Part shown: in pieces, positions 36,206 to 44,943 of the stretch
Layout: each line of letters opens with the position of its first letter
Numbering within the stretch: the stretch's first letter is position 1
NCBI GenBank assembly: GCA_020635995.1
Contig: JACJYS010000006.1
Coordinates: 62,001 to 126,000, forward strand
Length of the DNA: 64,000 nt
Direction: 5' to 3'
Source of the DNA: Chitinophagales bacterium
Lineage (GTDB): Bacteria; Bacteroidota; Bacteroidia; Chitinophagales; UBA8649
Translations under genes and position numbers: made by a program
The notes under the pieces: model-generated
The model's database searches: none
What the model was told of the DNA's origin: nothing
Seen by the model: only the letters and a program-made list of their open reading frames with translations

Positions 36206-36658
36206 ATGAAAAATTATAAAAACAATAGTAATAAAAATTTAGTAGTAGAAGAGCCAATGGCAGTATATGCAGTAGCAGATGATAGTAGTATTTTTACCTT
36301 AATAGAAAAAATAAAAAAAGGAATTTCTTTTAATGCTTTTTCAAAATTAGTAAAAAATACACCTTTTAAAATTTCAGAGTGGGCTGGTTTTTTGCATATT
36401 TCAGAAAGAACCATGCAGCGCTATCAAAAAGAAAATAAAAATTTTGATGCTTTATATACAGAAAAAATATACGAAGTAAGTATGCTTACTAATTATGGCG
36501 TAGAAGTTTTTGGTTCTATAGATAATTTTAATCAGTGGTTGAGTACTTCAAATGTTGCATTGGGTGGTATAGTTCCTAAAACACTATTAGATAGCACCTT
36601 TGGTATTCAAGTACTTAAAGATGAGCTTGGTCGTATAGAGCATGGTATATTAGCATAA
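36206..36658 (+). CDS. Xre/ParS-type antitoxin (DUF2384, toxin-binding domain)
   Basis: 150 residues from the ATG at 36206. An earlier start inside fadJ (36101) would overlap that gene and spoil the promoter, so I rejected it. N-terminal Xre-like helix-turn-helix (ISEWAGFLHISERTMQRYQK) and C-terminal toxin-binding domain (VFGSIDNFNQWLSTSNVALG, GIVPKTLLDSTFGIQVLKDE). TATCTTTG at 36176-36183 is an exact -7 box. It neutralises the RES toxin that starts 4 bases after its stop and normally represses its own operon. Confidence 0.93.
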   Translation: MKNYKNNSNKNLVVEEPMAVYAVADDSSIFTLIEKIKKGISFNAFSKLVKNTPFKISEWAGFLHISERTMQRYQKENKNFDALYTEKIYEVSMLTNYGVEVFGSIDNFNQWLSTSNVALGGIVPKTLLDSTFGIQVLKDELGRIEHGILA

Positions 36659-36662
36659 TACT

Positions 36663-37127
36663 ATGGAAGTTTATAGAATAACCAAAACAAAATATGCGAA
36701 AAGTATAAACGGTTTTGGAGCTGAAAAATTTGGGGGAAGATGGAATAGTAAGGGCGTAGCTATGTTATATACAAGCCAATCAAGAGCATTGGCTATGACA
36801 GAGGTGGCGGTACATTTATCGTATGGTATTATGCCTAAAGATTTTAGTTTGGTAACTATAGAAATACCAAATAATACTATGATTGAAGAACTTAAAATAG
36901 AAGATTTGCCAAAAAACTGGGATAATATTCCTCATAATGGAAATACGCAGTTAATAGGAGATGATTTTGTTAGCGAGCAAGAGTATTTAGCTTTAAAAGT
37001 GCCTTCTGTAATTGTAAAAGGCGATTTTAATTTTTTGATAAATCCTTTGCATAAAGATTTTGATAAAATAAAGATTAAAAATATAGAACCTTTTTTATTT
37101 GATAATAGATTGTTTGTAAATAATTGA
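36663..37127 (+). CDS. RES-domain toxin (NAD-degrading type II toxin)
   Basis: 154 residues. Family residues are in place: R26 (FGGRWNSKG), Y36 (MLYTSQS) and E47 (AMTEVAVH), matching the spacing of the catalytic Arg, Tyr and Glu in characterised RES toxins, which consume NAD+ and halt growth. Full length (RES proteins are about 150-200), so apparently active. Paired with the upstream antitoxin; the pair sits directly downstream of fadJ. Confidence 0.93.
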   Translation: MEVYRITKTKYAKSINGFGAEKFGGRWNSKGVAMLYTSQSRALAMTEVAVHLSYGIMPKDFSLVTIEIPNNTMIEELKIEDLPKNWDNIPHNGNTQLIGDDFVSEQEYLALKVPSVIVKGDFNFLINPLHKDFDKIKIKNIEPFLFDNRLFVNN

Positions 37128-37130
37128 TTT

Positions 37131-37334
37131 ATGAAAAAAACTCTTTTAATAATTATTGTTTCATTATTTGTTATTGGTAGTATGCCTTCTTGTAAAGGTC
37201 CTCACTGCTCAACTTATACTTCAAGCCAAACTACAGGAAAATTGAGTAAATCTGTAAAAAAGAGAGATAAAGCTAAGAAAAAGCAAAGAAGAAAATCTGG
37301 AGGGAAAATGAAAACAGGAAAACCATTATTTTAA
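37131..37334 (+). CDS. Small basic lipoprotein-like peptide
   Basis: 67 residues: signal peptide with lipobox-like SMPSC, then GPHCST and a strongly basic tail (KKRDKAKKKQRRKSGGK). Begins 3 bases after the RES gene's stop but may be transcribed with the following hydrolase. Unknown function; the basic tail could bind lipopolysaccharide or nucleic acid. Short length makes this a moderate-confidence gene. Confidence 0.5.
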   Translation: MKKTLLIIIVSLFVIGSMPSCKGPHCSTYTSSQTTGKLSKSVKKRDKAKKKQRRKSGGKMKTGKPLF

Positions 37335-37366
37335 TTAAATTTCAATAAACATAAATATCTTAAAGA

Positions 37367-38629
37367 ATGAAAAAAAACATCTTAACCACCTTTATCTTGC
37401 TTTTAACGCTTAGTTTAAACGCCCAAACTCTTATTAAATACGAAAAAGTTGACCATATTACTAAGGACGATTTAAAAGAACTTTGGAAAAAAAATAGTTT
37501 ACCTAAAGCTATTTCTCCTATAACAGCATCGGCTGTAGATGTGTATGAACTGTATTACAATACCTCTTTGCCCAACGGAGAAAAGGTGGTAGCTACAGGA
37601 TTATACTATGTGCCTATAGATTTTCCTTATGAAATAGCTACGATGCAATATAACCATGGTACTACTATGAAAAATAGAGTAGGAAAAAATTATGCTTATA
37701 ATGGCGAAGGAACAATATGCAGAATATTTGCAGCAGACGGCTATGCTGTGGCATGGCAAGATTATATCGGTTTAGGAAGAGCAAAAGGTTTTCATCCATA
37801 TCAGCATTTAGAAACAGAAGGACAGAGTGGTGTAGATTTATTAAGAGCTGTTAAGCAAATTAATGAAGAAATAGGTTTAAAAGTTAATGATAAACTTTTT
37901 ATAACAGGCTACTCTCAAGGAGGACATGCCACTTTAGCTGTTCATAAAACTATTCAAGAAAAATATGCTGATGAATTTCATGTTACCGCCAGTTCTCCTA
38001 TGAGTGGTGCTCATGATATGAGTGGTGTGCAAACAGAGCTAATGGATAAGCCGTATCCTCAGCCACATTATTTACCCTATTTACTTTATGGATATAATAA
38101 GATTTACAACATTTTTCCGGATACTGATTTTAGAAACATTTTTAAGCCGGAGTACAGACATGTAGTAGATAAAATGCTAAGTAAAGATTTTGACTATGGC
38201 GATATCAATAAAATGCTGCCAGAGTTGCCATTTACCATGGTAGTAGATTCTTTGTATGATTTGTTTATAAATGATCCTAATTTTAAGTTTACTAAGGTTT
38301 TAAAGCAAAACAATACTTATGATTGGGTACCTACTTCTCCAGTACAGTTTTGCTACTGCACCGGAGATGAAGAAGTGTATTATAAAAACTCTATAGTGGC
38401 AATAGATTATATGAGAAGTCATGGAGCTAAGCATATAATAGATAGAAAAGTAGGCGATAATTTTACACACCGCCAATGTGCCGATTATGCAGTTATGTAC
38501 ACCAAATTCTTTTTTGACAGCTTTAGAAATGGCTTTAAAAATGGAAGAAAGGGTAGTTTAATTAAAAATACAATGGTAAACATTGTAACAGGGATAGAGG
38601 ATAAAAAGCATGCGAAAGAAAAAGAATAA
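37367..38629 (+). CDS. Secreted alpha/beta hydrolase (lipase/esterase-like)
   Basis: 420 residues. Signal peptide (MKKNILTTFILLLTLSLNAQ). Nucleophile S183 in GYSQGGHAT; the region YNHGTTM around 95-101 is the oxyanion strand; the late CTGDEEVYY carries candidate acid residues and FTHRQCADYA a candidate His. Resembles the secretory-lipase/feruloyl-esterase-like hydrolases of Bacteroidota. No lipobox or T9SS domain, so periplasmic. Substrate unknown. Confidence 0.82.
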   Translation: MKKNILTTFILLLTLSLNAQTLIKYEKVDHITKDDLKELWKKNSLPKAISPITASAVDVYELYYNTSLPNGEKVVATGLYYVPIDFPYEIATMQYNHGTTMKNRVGKNYAYNGEGTICRIFAADGYAVAWQDYIGLGRAKGFHPYQHLETEGQSGVDLLRAVKQINEEIGLKVNDKLFITGYSQGGHATLAVHKTIQEKYADEFHVTASSPMSGAHDMSGVQTELMDKPYPQPHYLPYLLYGYNKIYNIFPDTDFRNIFKPEYRHVVDKMLSKDFDYGDINKMLPELPFTMVVDSLYDLFINDPNFKFTKVLKQNNTYDWVPTSPVQFCYCTGDEEVYYKNSIVAIDYMRSHGAKHIIDRKVGDNFTHRQCADYAVMYTKFFFDSFRNGFKNGRKGSLIKNTMVNIVTGIEDKKHAKEKE

Positions 38630-38689
38630 ATAATTGCTAAAAACAAAACAATCAAAGCCTTATTCTTAATGGATAAGGCTTCTGAGTTT

Positions 38690-41600
38690 CTAAAACACCG
38701 CCCTCACTTGCACTCTGCCACCATGCACGGGTTTTGTTATTCCTGTTTTTCTGCCGTCATATTGTACACTTACTTGCAGTAGCTTAGCAAAAGTTTTATC
38801 TATACCTACATTCCATACAAAGTTGTTGCCTTCTTGCAAGCCTTGTAGCATATCAAACTGTAGTTGCTCGTTTGTGTAGCTATCATCATTGTAACCTACA
38901 CTTACAAAAGAAAAAGTTGATGTAATATTGTAATTATTGGCTTTTGAAAACCTTAAGTTTGTACTTACCTCATTGCTGACAGCAAATTGTCCACCTATTT
39001 GTGGTAAAGGATTAGATTTAAAACTGTATTCATATTCTACTTCAATTCTCAGCATTTTTTTGAATAGCCACGATAATGAAGAACCTGCTTCATTGAGAAT
39101 ATATTCATACTTTCTATCAAAGTAAAAATCAGAGTCATTTTGTTTAAATCCTGTTCTGTAGCTGCCATTTAATGTAAAATCTTTTATAAAATTCCAGCGG
39201 GCTTTAAATTCATTTAAAATAAATTTTCTTCGTTCAAACCCGCTTGTTAAAAGCGTTTTACTATTGCTAAATTGATAAGTGTATTCAAAACCATATTTAG
39301 TATCGCTTCTATTAAAAAAGATGACATTTCTAATATTCGTATTGTTGCTAACTAATAAACTATCGTTTAAATTATGTACAAAAGGACTAATTACATTTAG
39401 TGCTTTAATATTGCCTGTGGCAAATACTTTTTTAGAAAATTGAAAAGCTGTATTAGTAGAAAATCGGGCTATAAAACTTTGGAATCCTTTTTGTTTAAAC
39501 CAAACTGCTTTAGGGTTTAGTTGAATACTTTGGTTAAACTGAGTGCTATTAACAGGCTGAAATTCTAAACTATTTTGAAAAAACTTGATAAATCGGTTTT
39601 CATTGGCAAATGCCGAAACATAAAATTCATTGAGCTCTTGCACTCCGTTTTCGTTAATGTCGTCCCAAGCAAAACTACCCACTCCATCGGGAGCTTCTAT
39701 ATAAGTATATTGTATTTTTTGCTCTCTACCTGCTCCTATTTCGTACATAGTGTTGGCACGCACCGCCCCTTTCCAAAGCACTAAGCCGTAATCTATTCTT
39801 CCTAAATAAAAATGATTTAAGTCTTTAGCTGCACTAAATAAAGTATCTTGCTGTAGGTTTCGGTAGGTTAAATTATAATTTAAAGTATGATTTTTTTTAG
39901 CTAAAATTCGTCCTGTCAGTTCTATTTGGTGGGCTTTTAAATAGGGTTTATCAAAACTTTCTCCTTTGGCAAGGTGCTGAAACCTTAATTTGTAGTTTAG
40001 TTTAAAATGCTGCCTCAGGCTATCTTGGTTTTGTATATAAAAACCATATTCTTGCCATAAGAAACTTTCATTGTACAATGAATCTGTTAAAGTATTACGC
40101 TGCTGGTTTATTTCATTATTTAACGTAGCTCCTATTTTGTATGTTTTGTTTTTAGCAAAATTTTGAGCAATGTTTATTTTCGGTCTAAAAAAATGGATAT
40201 TTCTATTGCCCGTATTGGCATATAAATATTGTATATTATTTTCTGTTTCAAATCCTTTAGTATTGTATTTAACCAATAGGCTGTTTTCGTAGCCCGTGTA
40301 TATATTTCCTTGTTTCAGCATACTAAAATTATAGCTAACATTACCTTTGTTTTGTTTAATATAACTAATTGAAAAGTTTGCTAAATGGTCTTGACTAACG
40401 GTATCGTTGTTTATACTCCAATTTCGGTTAAACTCAACGGCTCGGTATCTTTCTAAAGGTTTAAAATCTTGCTGTTTAAACTCGTAGTTTCCATCTATTA
40501 AAATGGCTTTGGTAGAATCCTTTTTCAAATTTATAGTTTGATTAAAAAATAGGTTTAAGCCGTAGCCAATATTATCGCTTCTATCCATTTTAGAAAAAGT
40601 ATTCAAATCTCTATTGCTCAGAGCAAACTCCGCTCCTGCTTTCATGCTTTTTATGGGTTTGTATGCCACTCTGGAAGTAAAAAGTTGTTGCATTTCGGGA
40701 GCTATTACTTTAATAACCGGCTGATAGCTTCCTAAGTTTGGCCCTACATATTTAAAAACCCTACCGTTGGCTACAGAAGATGTTAGCTCATAGCTTCCAT
40801 TATTTTGCCCGACATTAGAAAAATTTAAAGAATACAGCGTTGCGTTTTTATTAGTAGAATAGGTGTAAAAAGTGTCAATAATGCCATTAATTACAGTGTC
40901 TTTTTGCTCATATAAAACTCGGCTGGCATCAAAATCGGTTTGTTTTATTCCCGAGGCAAAAGCAGACTCTACATTATCTCCTGCATTTTCTAAAACCGCT
41001 ATTTTATCATCATCAAGGTCTTGGTTTATGGTTTGGCGTTTTGCGTCTTGCTGAGAGAAAAAATTTACGGAAACATCAACTTTTTCGTGTTCAAAACCAC
41101 CATTTAAGTGATAAAGTGTTCTAAGATAGTTTCTTTCGGCATATTCAAACTCCACACGAATACGCATATCTTGCGTTATCATTTTATTTGGGGTAAAACG
41201 CAATTCGCCTAAATTATAGTCAATTACATAATCATTGTTATCGCCACGCTGTAGCTGCACACCATTTATAAAAACTCTTTCAGAACCCGACATAACTATG
41301 ATGTATGCTTCTCCATTATTGCCTTGCAGTCGGTAAGGACCTTGGTTTCCCTCAATGGCAGTTATGTTATTAATACAAAAATTTCCTCTGGCTACGGCAA
41401 AACTTGCCATACCGCTTGCCGTGCCTATTTCTTTTACTTTCTGTTTGCCATGGTAAGAAGCTCCTTGTAAGTTTCTTTGAAATTTCATAAAATAAGAACC
41501 GGGACTTTTTAGGTCAAAATCTCCAACTCTTAAATAATGTTCATCTTTTCTGAGTTGAATATAAACTTTGTCAAATTCTTGTAGCGTAGCGGTATTCCCT

Positions 41601-42289
41601 TCCGGCTGAATAGGAATATTATTGTCAGAAATAACGGCTTTTACCTCTATATCTTTAGTTATCATTCCCAATAATTGGAAATTAAAACTGGAGTTTACAT
41701 TTAAACTTTGAGCATTTCCAAAACCTACGCCTCTTGATATGTTTCCGTTGTATTCTAAATTGCCAAAATCTATTAAAGATTGATTATAACTACCACTTGA
41801 AGGAGTAGAATTGCTGATTAAAAATCCTGTTGATTCTGTTTCCTTTTTGTAGGCAGAATAATCTCTATTAAAATATTTTTTGCCAAAAAGTACGGGGAAA
41901 GTTCTGTAAGAAATGTTAGCGGTTTTGTTTTTTAATTCTTCGGGAATAATAAGCTGAGAATTTTCTGCATTAAGGGTGTAGTTTTCTATGTTTTTGCCAT
42001 CTATTTGCATATTAAAAGTAGAAGCAGATATACTCAGGCTGTCTAATACAATAGTGTCTTTATCTAATACCATGGTTTTAGACACATAGTTAGATAAATT
42101 TTGAGCTTGTATTAGCGTGCCAAAACAACATAATAATATAGTAGCTATTTTTTTGAGCAAACAGTTAGCATTCTTTATGCAAACAAACGAAAAAAAAGGG
42201 ATTTGATTATTAAAAAGAAGGATTATAATAATAGATAGGTAATAAAAATTGAGTAATAGCTTATTTTGTTGAAGTTGACTATAAATCAA
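38690..42289 (-). CDS. Very large conserved outer-membrane beta-barrel-like protein
   Basis: Up to 1199 residues. I see RTFPVLFGKKYFNRDYSA, then GNISRGVGFGNAQSLNVNS and QLLGMITKDIEVKAVISDNN near the start, followed by many beta-strand repeats with aromatic girdles (for example RIRVEFEYAERNYLRTLYHL). It is like the large uncharacterised Bacteroidota outer-membrane proteins associated with gliding or surface assembly. The true start is uncertain: the ATG at 42289 precedes a hydrophobic stretch, whereas a TTG at 42160 begins LLKKIATILLCCFGTLIQAQ, a much better signal peptide. No homologous cargo or partner gene adjacent. Confidence 0.8.
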   Translation of the reverse strand: MIYSQLQQNKLLLNFYYLSIIIILLFNNQIPFFSFVCIKNANCLLKKIATILLCCFGTLIQAQNLSNYVSKTMVLDKDTIVLDSLSISASTFNMQIDGKNIENYTLNAENSQLIIPEELKNKTANISYRTFPVLFGKKYFNRDYSAYKKETESTGFLISNSTPSSGSYNQSLIDFGNLEYNGNISRGVGFGNAQSLNVNSSFNFQLLGMITKDIEVKAVISDNNIPIQPEGNTATLQEFDKVYIQLRKDEHYLRVGDFDLKSPGSYFMKFQRNLQGASYHGKQKVKEIGTASGMASFAVARGNFCINNITAIEGNQGPYRLQGNNGEAYIIVMSGSERVFINGVQLQRGDNNDYVIDYNLGELRFTPNKMITQDMRIRVEFEYAERNYLRTLYHLNGGFEHEKVDVSVNFFSQQDAKRQTINQDLDDDKIAVLENAGDNVESAFASGIKQTDFDASRVLYEQKDTVINGIIDTFYTYSTNKNATLYSLNFSNVGQNNGSYELTSSVANGRVFKYVGPNLGSYQPVIKVIAPEMQQLFTSRVAYKPIKSMKAGAEFALSNRDLNTFSKMDRSDNIGYGLNLFFNQTINLKKDSTKAILIDGNYEFKQQDFKPLERYRAVEFNRNWSINNDTVSQDHLANFSISYIKQNKGNVSYNFSMLKQGNIYTGYENSLLVKYNTKGFETENNIQYLYANTGNRNIHFFRPKINIAQNFAKNKTYKIGATLNNEINQQRNTLTDSLYNESFLWQEYGFYIQNQDSLRQHFKLNYKLRFQHLAKGESFDKPYLKAHQIELTGRILAKKNHTLNYNLTYRNLQQDTLFSAAKDLNHFYLGRIDYGLVLWKGAVRANTMYEIGAGREQKIQYTYIEAPDGVGSFAWDDINENGVQELNEFYVSAFANENRFIKFFQNSLEFQPVNSTQFNQSIQLNPKAVWFKQKGFQSFIARFSTNTAFQFSKKVFATGNIKALNVISPFVHNLNDSLLVSNNTNIRNVIFFNRSDTKYGFEYTYQFSNSKTLLTSGFERRKFILNEFKARWNFIKDFTLNGSYRTGFKQNDSDFYFDRKYEYILNEAGSSLSWLFKKMLRIEVEYEYSFKSNPLPQIGGQFAVSNEVSTNLRFSKANNYNITSTFSFVSVGYNDDSYTNEQLQFDMLQGLQEGNNFVWNVGIDKTFAKLLQVSVQYDGRKTGITKPVHGGRVQVRAVF

Positions 42290-42336
42290 TGTTGTAGTAA
42301 AAGCAAGGAATGGAAAGGTAGTTTTTAGGTTTTATT

Positions 42337-42535
42337 TAGCAGAACGTTTTGGCTATGCGCAGTGCGGGAATGAAAAGCCGAAACTTTCAATCTGGCACAA
42401 ACGGTAGCCAAAGCTGCGTTTTTTGTTTTTAAATTTATTCAACAAAAACGTCAAAGCGGAGCTTTGGCGGACTAAAAGCACCGTCCTTTCGTTTATCTCG
42501 TCAGCCCGCATTGCGTATAGGTTTTGTTGGCACAC
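42337..42535. repeat. Palindromic element D downstream of the DUF695 gene
   Basis: Outer imperfect inverted arms: 42351-42368 (GGCTATGCGCAGTGCGGG) against 42505-42522 (CCCGCATTGCGTATAGGT). Outer termini are TAGCAGAACG (42337-42346) and GTTGGCACACG. Inside is a second dyad (GCCAAAGCTGCG with GGAGCTTTGGC). More GC-rich than its surroundings. The same termini recur, in opposite order, in element U at 43034-43091 on the other side of the gene. Confidence 0.6.
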
Positions 42536-42539
42536 GTTT

Positions 42540-43019
42540 TTATTTTATTAATCCACCAACGTTATTCCAATTGATGTCCTTTTCCATATTAAAATTCACT
42601 CTTCTTTGTTCCTGAACTTTGTCAAAAAATAGATTTGTTTTTTCTTGGTCAAATCTTGGTTGGTCAACATAAAAAATAATGTCCCTAAACCCATTTTGCG
42701 TAACTCGTCCGATGAAGTGAGTTTTATGTTTTTCCTTAATGAACTGCTCAATTTTGTCTTCTAGTTCATTTAATATCTGAGCTTCACTATCTGTTGGCAT
42801 TTTTCTATCATCAGTGTCAACGAGTTCTAGAGTCACTTGAATCCACCAAGGGAAATATTTTTTATTTGGGTAGTTGTCATACGACTTGTTGATGTTTGAA
42901 ACTCCAAAGAATCCATTGTCATCCGTTATTTCACCAACTTCAAATAATTCCCCAGGATAAATAGGTTCAGTCGGTCCGTAGGATTTAGGTTCTTTTTTTG
43001 AAAATAGTTTCTTAAACAT
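42540..43019 (-). CDS. DUF695-domain protein
   Basis: 159 residues from the ATG at 43019 (MFKKLFSKKEPKSYGP); another in-frame ATG at 43046 adds nine residues and lies nearer the repeat, so I prefer the inner one. A domain like DUF695 is visible (VTLELVDTDDRKMPTDSEAQ; then HFIGRVTQNGFRDIIFYV). No enzymatic motif. No signal peptide. Flanked on both sides by hairpin-forming elements, with an intergenic composition unlike its neighbours, so it may be a recently acquired gene. Confidence 0.75.
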   Translation of the reverse strand: MFKKLFSKKEPKSYGPTEPIYPGELFEVGEITDDNGFFGVSNINKSYDNYPNKKYFPWWIQVTLELVDTDDRKMPTDSEAQILNELEDKIEQFIKEKHKTHFIGRVTQNGFRDIIFYVDQPRFDQEKTNLFFDKVQEQRRVNFNMEKDINWNNVGGLIK

Positions 43020-43033
43020 CTTGCTTGTTTTAA

Positions 43034-43091
43034 TGTGTGCCAACATATAGCTAAGAAGTCGTTTTAATGCTTTTTAGCTTTCGTTCTGCTA
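43034..43091. repeat. Palindromic element U upstream of the DUF695 gene
   Basis: 58 bases beginning TGTGTGCCAACA (43034-43045) and ending CGTTCTGCTA (43082-43091), the same two ends as element D in the opposite orientation. Inner arms AGCTAAGAAG and CTTTTTAGCT form a 10-base stem with one mismatch. Confidence 0.55.
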
Positions 43092-43161
43092 AGTTAGTTG
43101 TTTTTAAATTAAATATCAATAAAATAGATGTAAAATTAGTAACAAATTACTAAGATATTTT

Positions 43162-44112
43162 TTAGTGAGCACATAAAAAAGCTACATAATCTTTAACGCC
43201 CTCCTCTAATGTGGTAAATTCTTTTTGGTAGCCTGTGTGCCTTAATTTATCCATTTTAGCCTCAGTAAAATATTGATAGGCATCTCTTATGTCTATAGGT
43301 GTAGGAATATACTCAATAATTGGTTCTTTGTTTAATGCTAAAAATACGGCTTTAGCTAAATCATTAAAAGTGCGAGCAGTGCCTGTTCCTAAATTATAAA
43401 TGCCACTATTTTTTTGTGTGTTGTAAAAATATAAGCAAACATCTACTACATCTTTTACATAAATAAAATCTCGTTGTTGCTCGCCATTTTTAATGCCATT
43501 TTTATGCGATTGAAACAAACGCATTTTTCCTGTTTCTTGTATTTGTTTAAAGGCATGATAAACTACACTTGACATACGGTTTTTGTGAAATTCATGAGGT
43601 CCATAAACATTAAAAAATTTAAGCCCAACCCAAAAAGGTGGAGTTTTAGTTTGGTTTTCTACCCATTTATCAAATGCCAGCTTACTTTCTCCATAAGGGT
43701 TTAGAGCCGAGAGGTTTACTGCTTTAATAGCATCATCATAGCCTAAAGAACCATTGCCATAAGTGGCAGCAGAAGATGCATAAAGTAGTGGAATATTGCT
43801 TTTAGTACAAATTTCAAAAATTGATTTAGAATAATTGAAGTTTAGCTTATCAAAAATGCTTTTATCCTGCTCTGTAGTATCGGTGCGAGCTCCCAAATGA
43901 AAAATAAAAGAAATTTTTGAGGCATTTTTTTGCAACCATTCTATAAAATCATCTCTATGTATTAGTTCTTTAAATTTTGTATGGCTAATATTTTGGTTTT
44001 TAGCTTGGTTTTCCAATTCGTCAACCAATACTAAATCCGTTTTGCCCAATTTATTTAAAGCACTTACCAAATTACTTCCTATAAAACCTCTTGCTCCTGT
44101 AATTATTATCAT
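43162..44112 (-). CDS. hldD: ADP-L-glycero-D-manno-heptose 6-epimerase
   Basis: 316 residues. Rossmann loop ITGARGFIGSNL at the N-terminus; SDR Ser/Tyr/Lys (YASSAATYG and NPYGESKLAFD); the HldD-specific GPHEFHKNRMSS and MRLFQSH. It epimerises the C6 position of ADP-heptose before its transfer to lipid A core. Transcribed from a strong promoter that sits only about six bases before the ATG. The other heptose genes are not in the window. Confidence 0.94.
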   Translation of the reverse strand: MIIITGARGFIGSNLVSALNKLGKTDLVLVDELENQAKNQNISHTKFKELIHRDDFIEWLQKNASKISFIFHLGARTDTTEQDKSIFDKLNFNYSKSIFEICTKSNIPLLYASSAATYGNGSLGYDDAIKAVNLSALNPYGESKLAFDKWVENQTKTPPFWVGLKFFNVYGPHEFHKNRMSSVVYHAFKQIQETGKMRLFQSHKNGIKNGEQQRDFIYVKDVVDVCLYFYNTQKNSGIYNLGTGTARTFNDLAKAVFLALNKEPIIEYIPTPIDIRDAYQYFTEAKMDKLRHTGYQKEFTTLEEGVKDYVAFLCAH

Positions 44113-44118
44113 ACCCTA

Positions 44119-44150
44119 CAAAAGTAAATAATACCAATTGTTAATTCAAA
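44119..44150 (-). promoter_or_regulatory. Consensus promoter of hldD, predicting a leaderless mRNA
   Basis: On the minus strand TTTG (44150 to 44147), 20 bases, TACTTTTG (44126 to 44119), then only six bases (TAGGGT) before the ATG at 44112. Transcription should therefore start at or within a few bases of the ATG. The -33 box lies in a copy of the dispersed repeat (44128-44185: ATACCAATTGTTAA and CCTTATTCGGT). Confidence 0.7.
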
Positions 44151-44185
44151 ATAGTTTAGATTATTATGTATTCCTTATTCGGTTT
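44128..44185 (+). repeat. Short copy of the palindromic dispersed repeat
   Basis: Starts ATACCAATTGTTAATTCAAA and ends TATTCCTTATTCGGTTTTAC, i.e. the two ends of the full copy at 58966-59100 joined, as in an internal deletion. Contributes the -33 box of hldD. Confidence 0.5.
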
Positions 44186-44898
44186 TACAAATACAAATAA
44201 TAAGATTTAAGCAAATTAGTAAATTCTTGTGTATAGCTATTGTCATTGTTTTTATATGTAATACTATTTGAAAAATTAGGGAGCTTATCATTTCTGCTCG
44301 CCAAAAGTATAACACGCTTACATTTAGCATTTCTTTTATCGTAAAGCATAATAATTTTTTGATTGCTGTATTTCATTTTTGAAAATACACTTTTATACGC
44401 TTCAAATACATCATTATTAGAAAGTAGCAAAGCTAAAATAGTGTTTTGTTGCGTATTATTTTCTATTATTTTAATCCAATCTTCAGCACACAAAGTTTCT
44501 GCTTGCCTTGCTATATTTTTAGTTTCATTTGGGTTTTTATAAGTGTTATTAAAAAATGGCGGATTGCTAATAATAAAGTCAAAATTTTCTTCCGTTTTAT
44601 AAGTTCTTATATCATCATTTATAATTTCAATTTGACTACTAAACCTACTTTCCTTTATATTTTCTTTGGCTTGCTGGTAACATTTATTTTCTATTTCTAT
44701 ACCTATAACATTAGCTCCTTTTTGTGCCAACATTAAACTCAATAAACCGCTACCACAGCCCACGTCTAAAATTTTATGAGTGTTATTAAGCATTTGAGCC
44801 ACCACTGCCCCAAAAACACAAGCATCGGTGCTCACTTTATTGGCACAGTTGTTTTGTTCTATTTTAAATTGCTTAAATTGAAAGTATGAGTTAGGCAT
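44185..44898 (-). CDS. trmN6: tRNA1(Val) (adenine37-N6)-methyltransferase-like protein TrmN6/YfiC
   Basis: 237 residues. SAM motif I ILDVGCGSGLLSLMLA; motif IV ISNPPFFNN, the NPPY/F sequence of N6-adenine methyltransferases; the N-terminal FQFKQF and CANKVSTDACVFGA are characteristic of the TrmN6 subgroup. It modifies A37 of valine tRNA, stabilising codon pairing. Single gene; upstream lies repeat copy B. Confidence 0.92.
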   Translation of the reverse strand: MPNSYFQFKQFKIEQNNCANKVSTDACVFGAVVAQMLNNTHKILDVGCGSGLLSLMLAQKGANVIGIEIENKCYQQAKENIKESRFSSQIEIINDDIRTYKTEENFDFIISNPPFFNNTYKNPNETKNIARQAETLCAEDWIKIIENNTQQNTILALLLSNNDVFEAYKSVFSKMKYSNQKIIMLYDKRNAKCKRVILLASRNDKLPNFSNSITYKNNDNSYTQEFTNLLKSYYLYL

Positions 44899-44943
44899 GC
44901 GTAGTAAAGGTAAAAAGTTTTTATTGAAGGGGATAAACTATTA

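Noticed and set aside
38657..38682. Terminator hairpin after the 1199-residue outer-membrane gene
   Set aside because: AGCCTTAT/ATAAGGCT can pair, but there is only a broken T-rich tail on the minus strand, so I did not list it as a terminator.
42353..42535. Open frame within palindromic element D
   Set aside because: The frame coincides with the inverted arms, has unusual composition and no homologous look; it is a by-product of the repeat.
42337..43091. Integron attC sites around the DUF695 gene
   Set aside because: Core sequences do not fit RYYYAAC/GTTRRRY, the two elements are inverted rather than direct, and no integrase is present. I report them only as palindromic elements.
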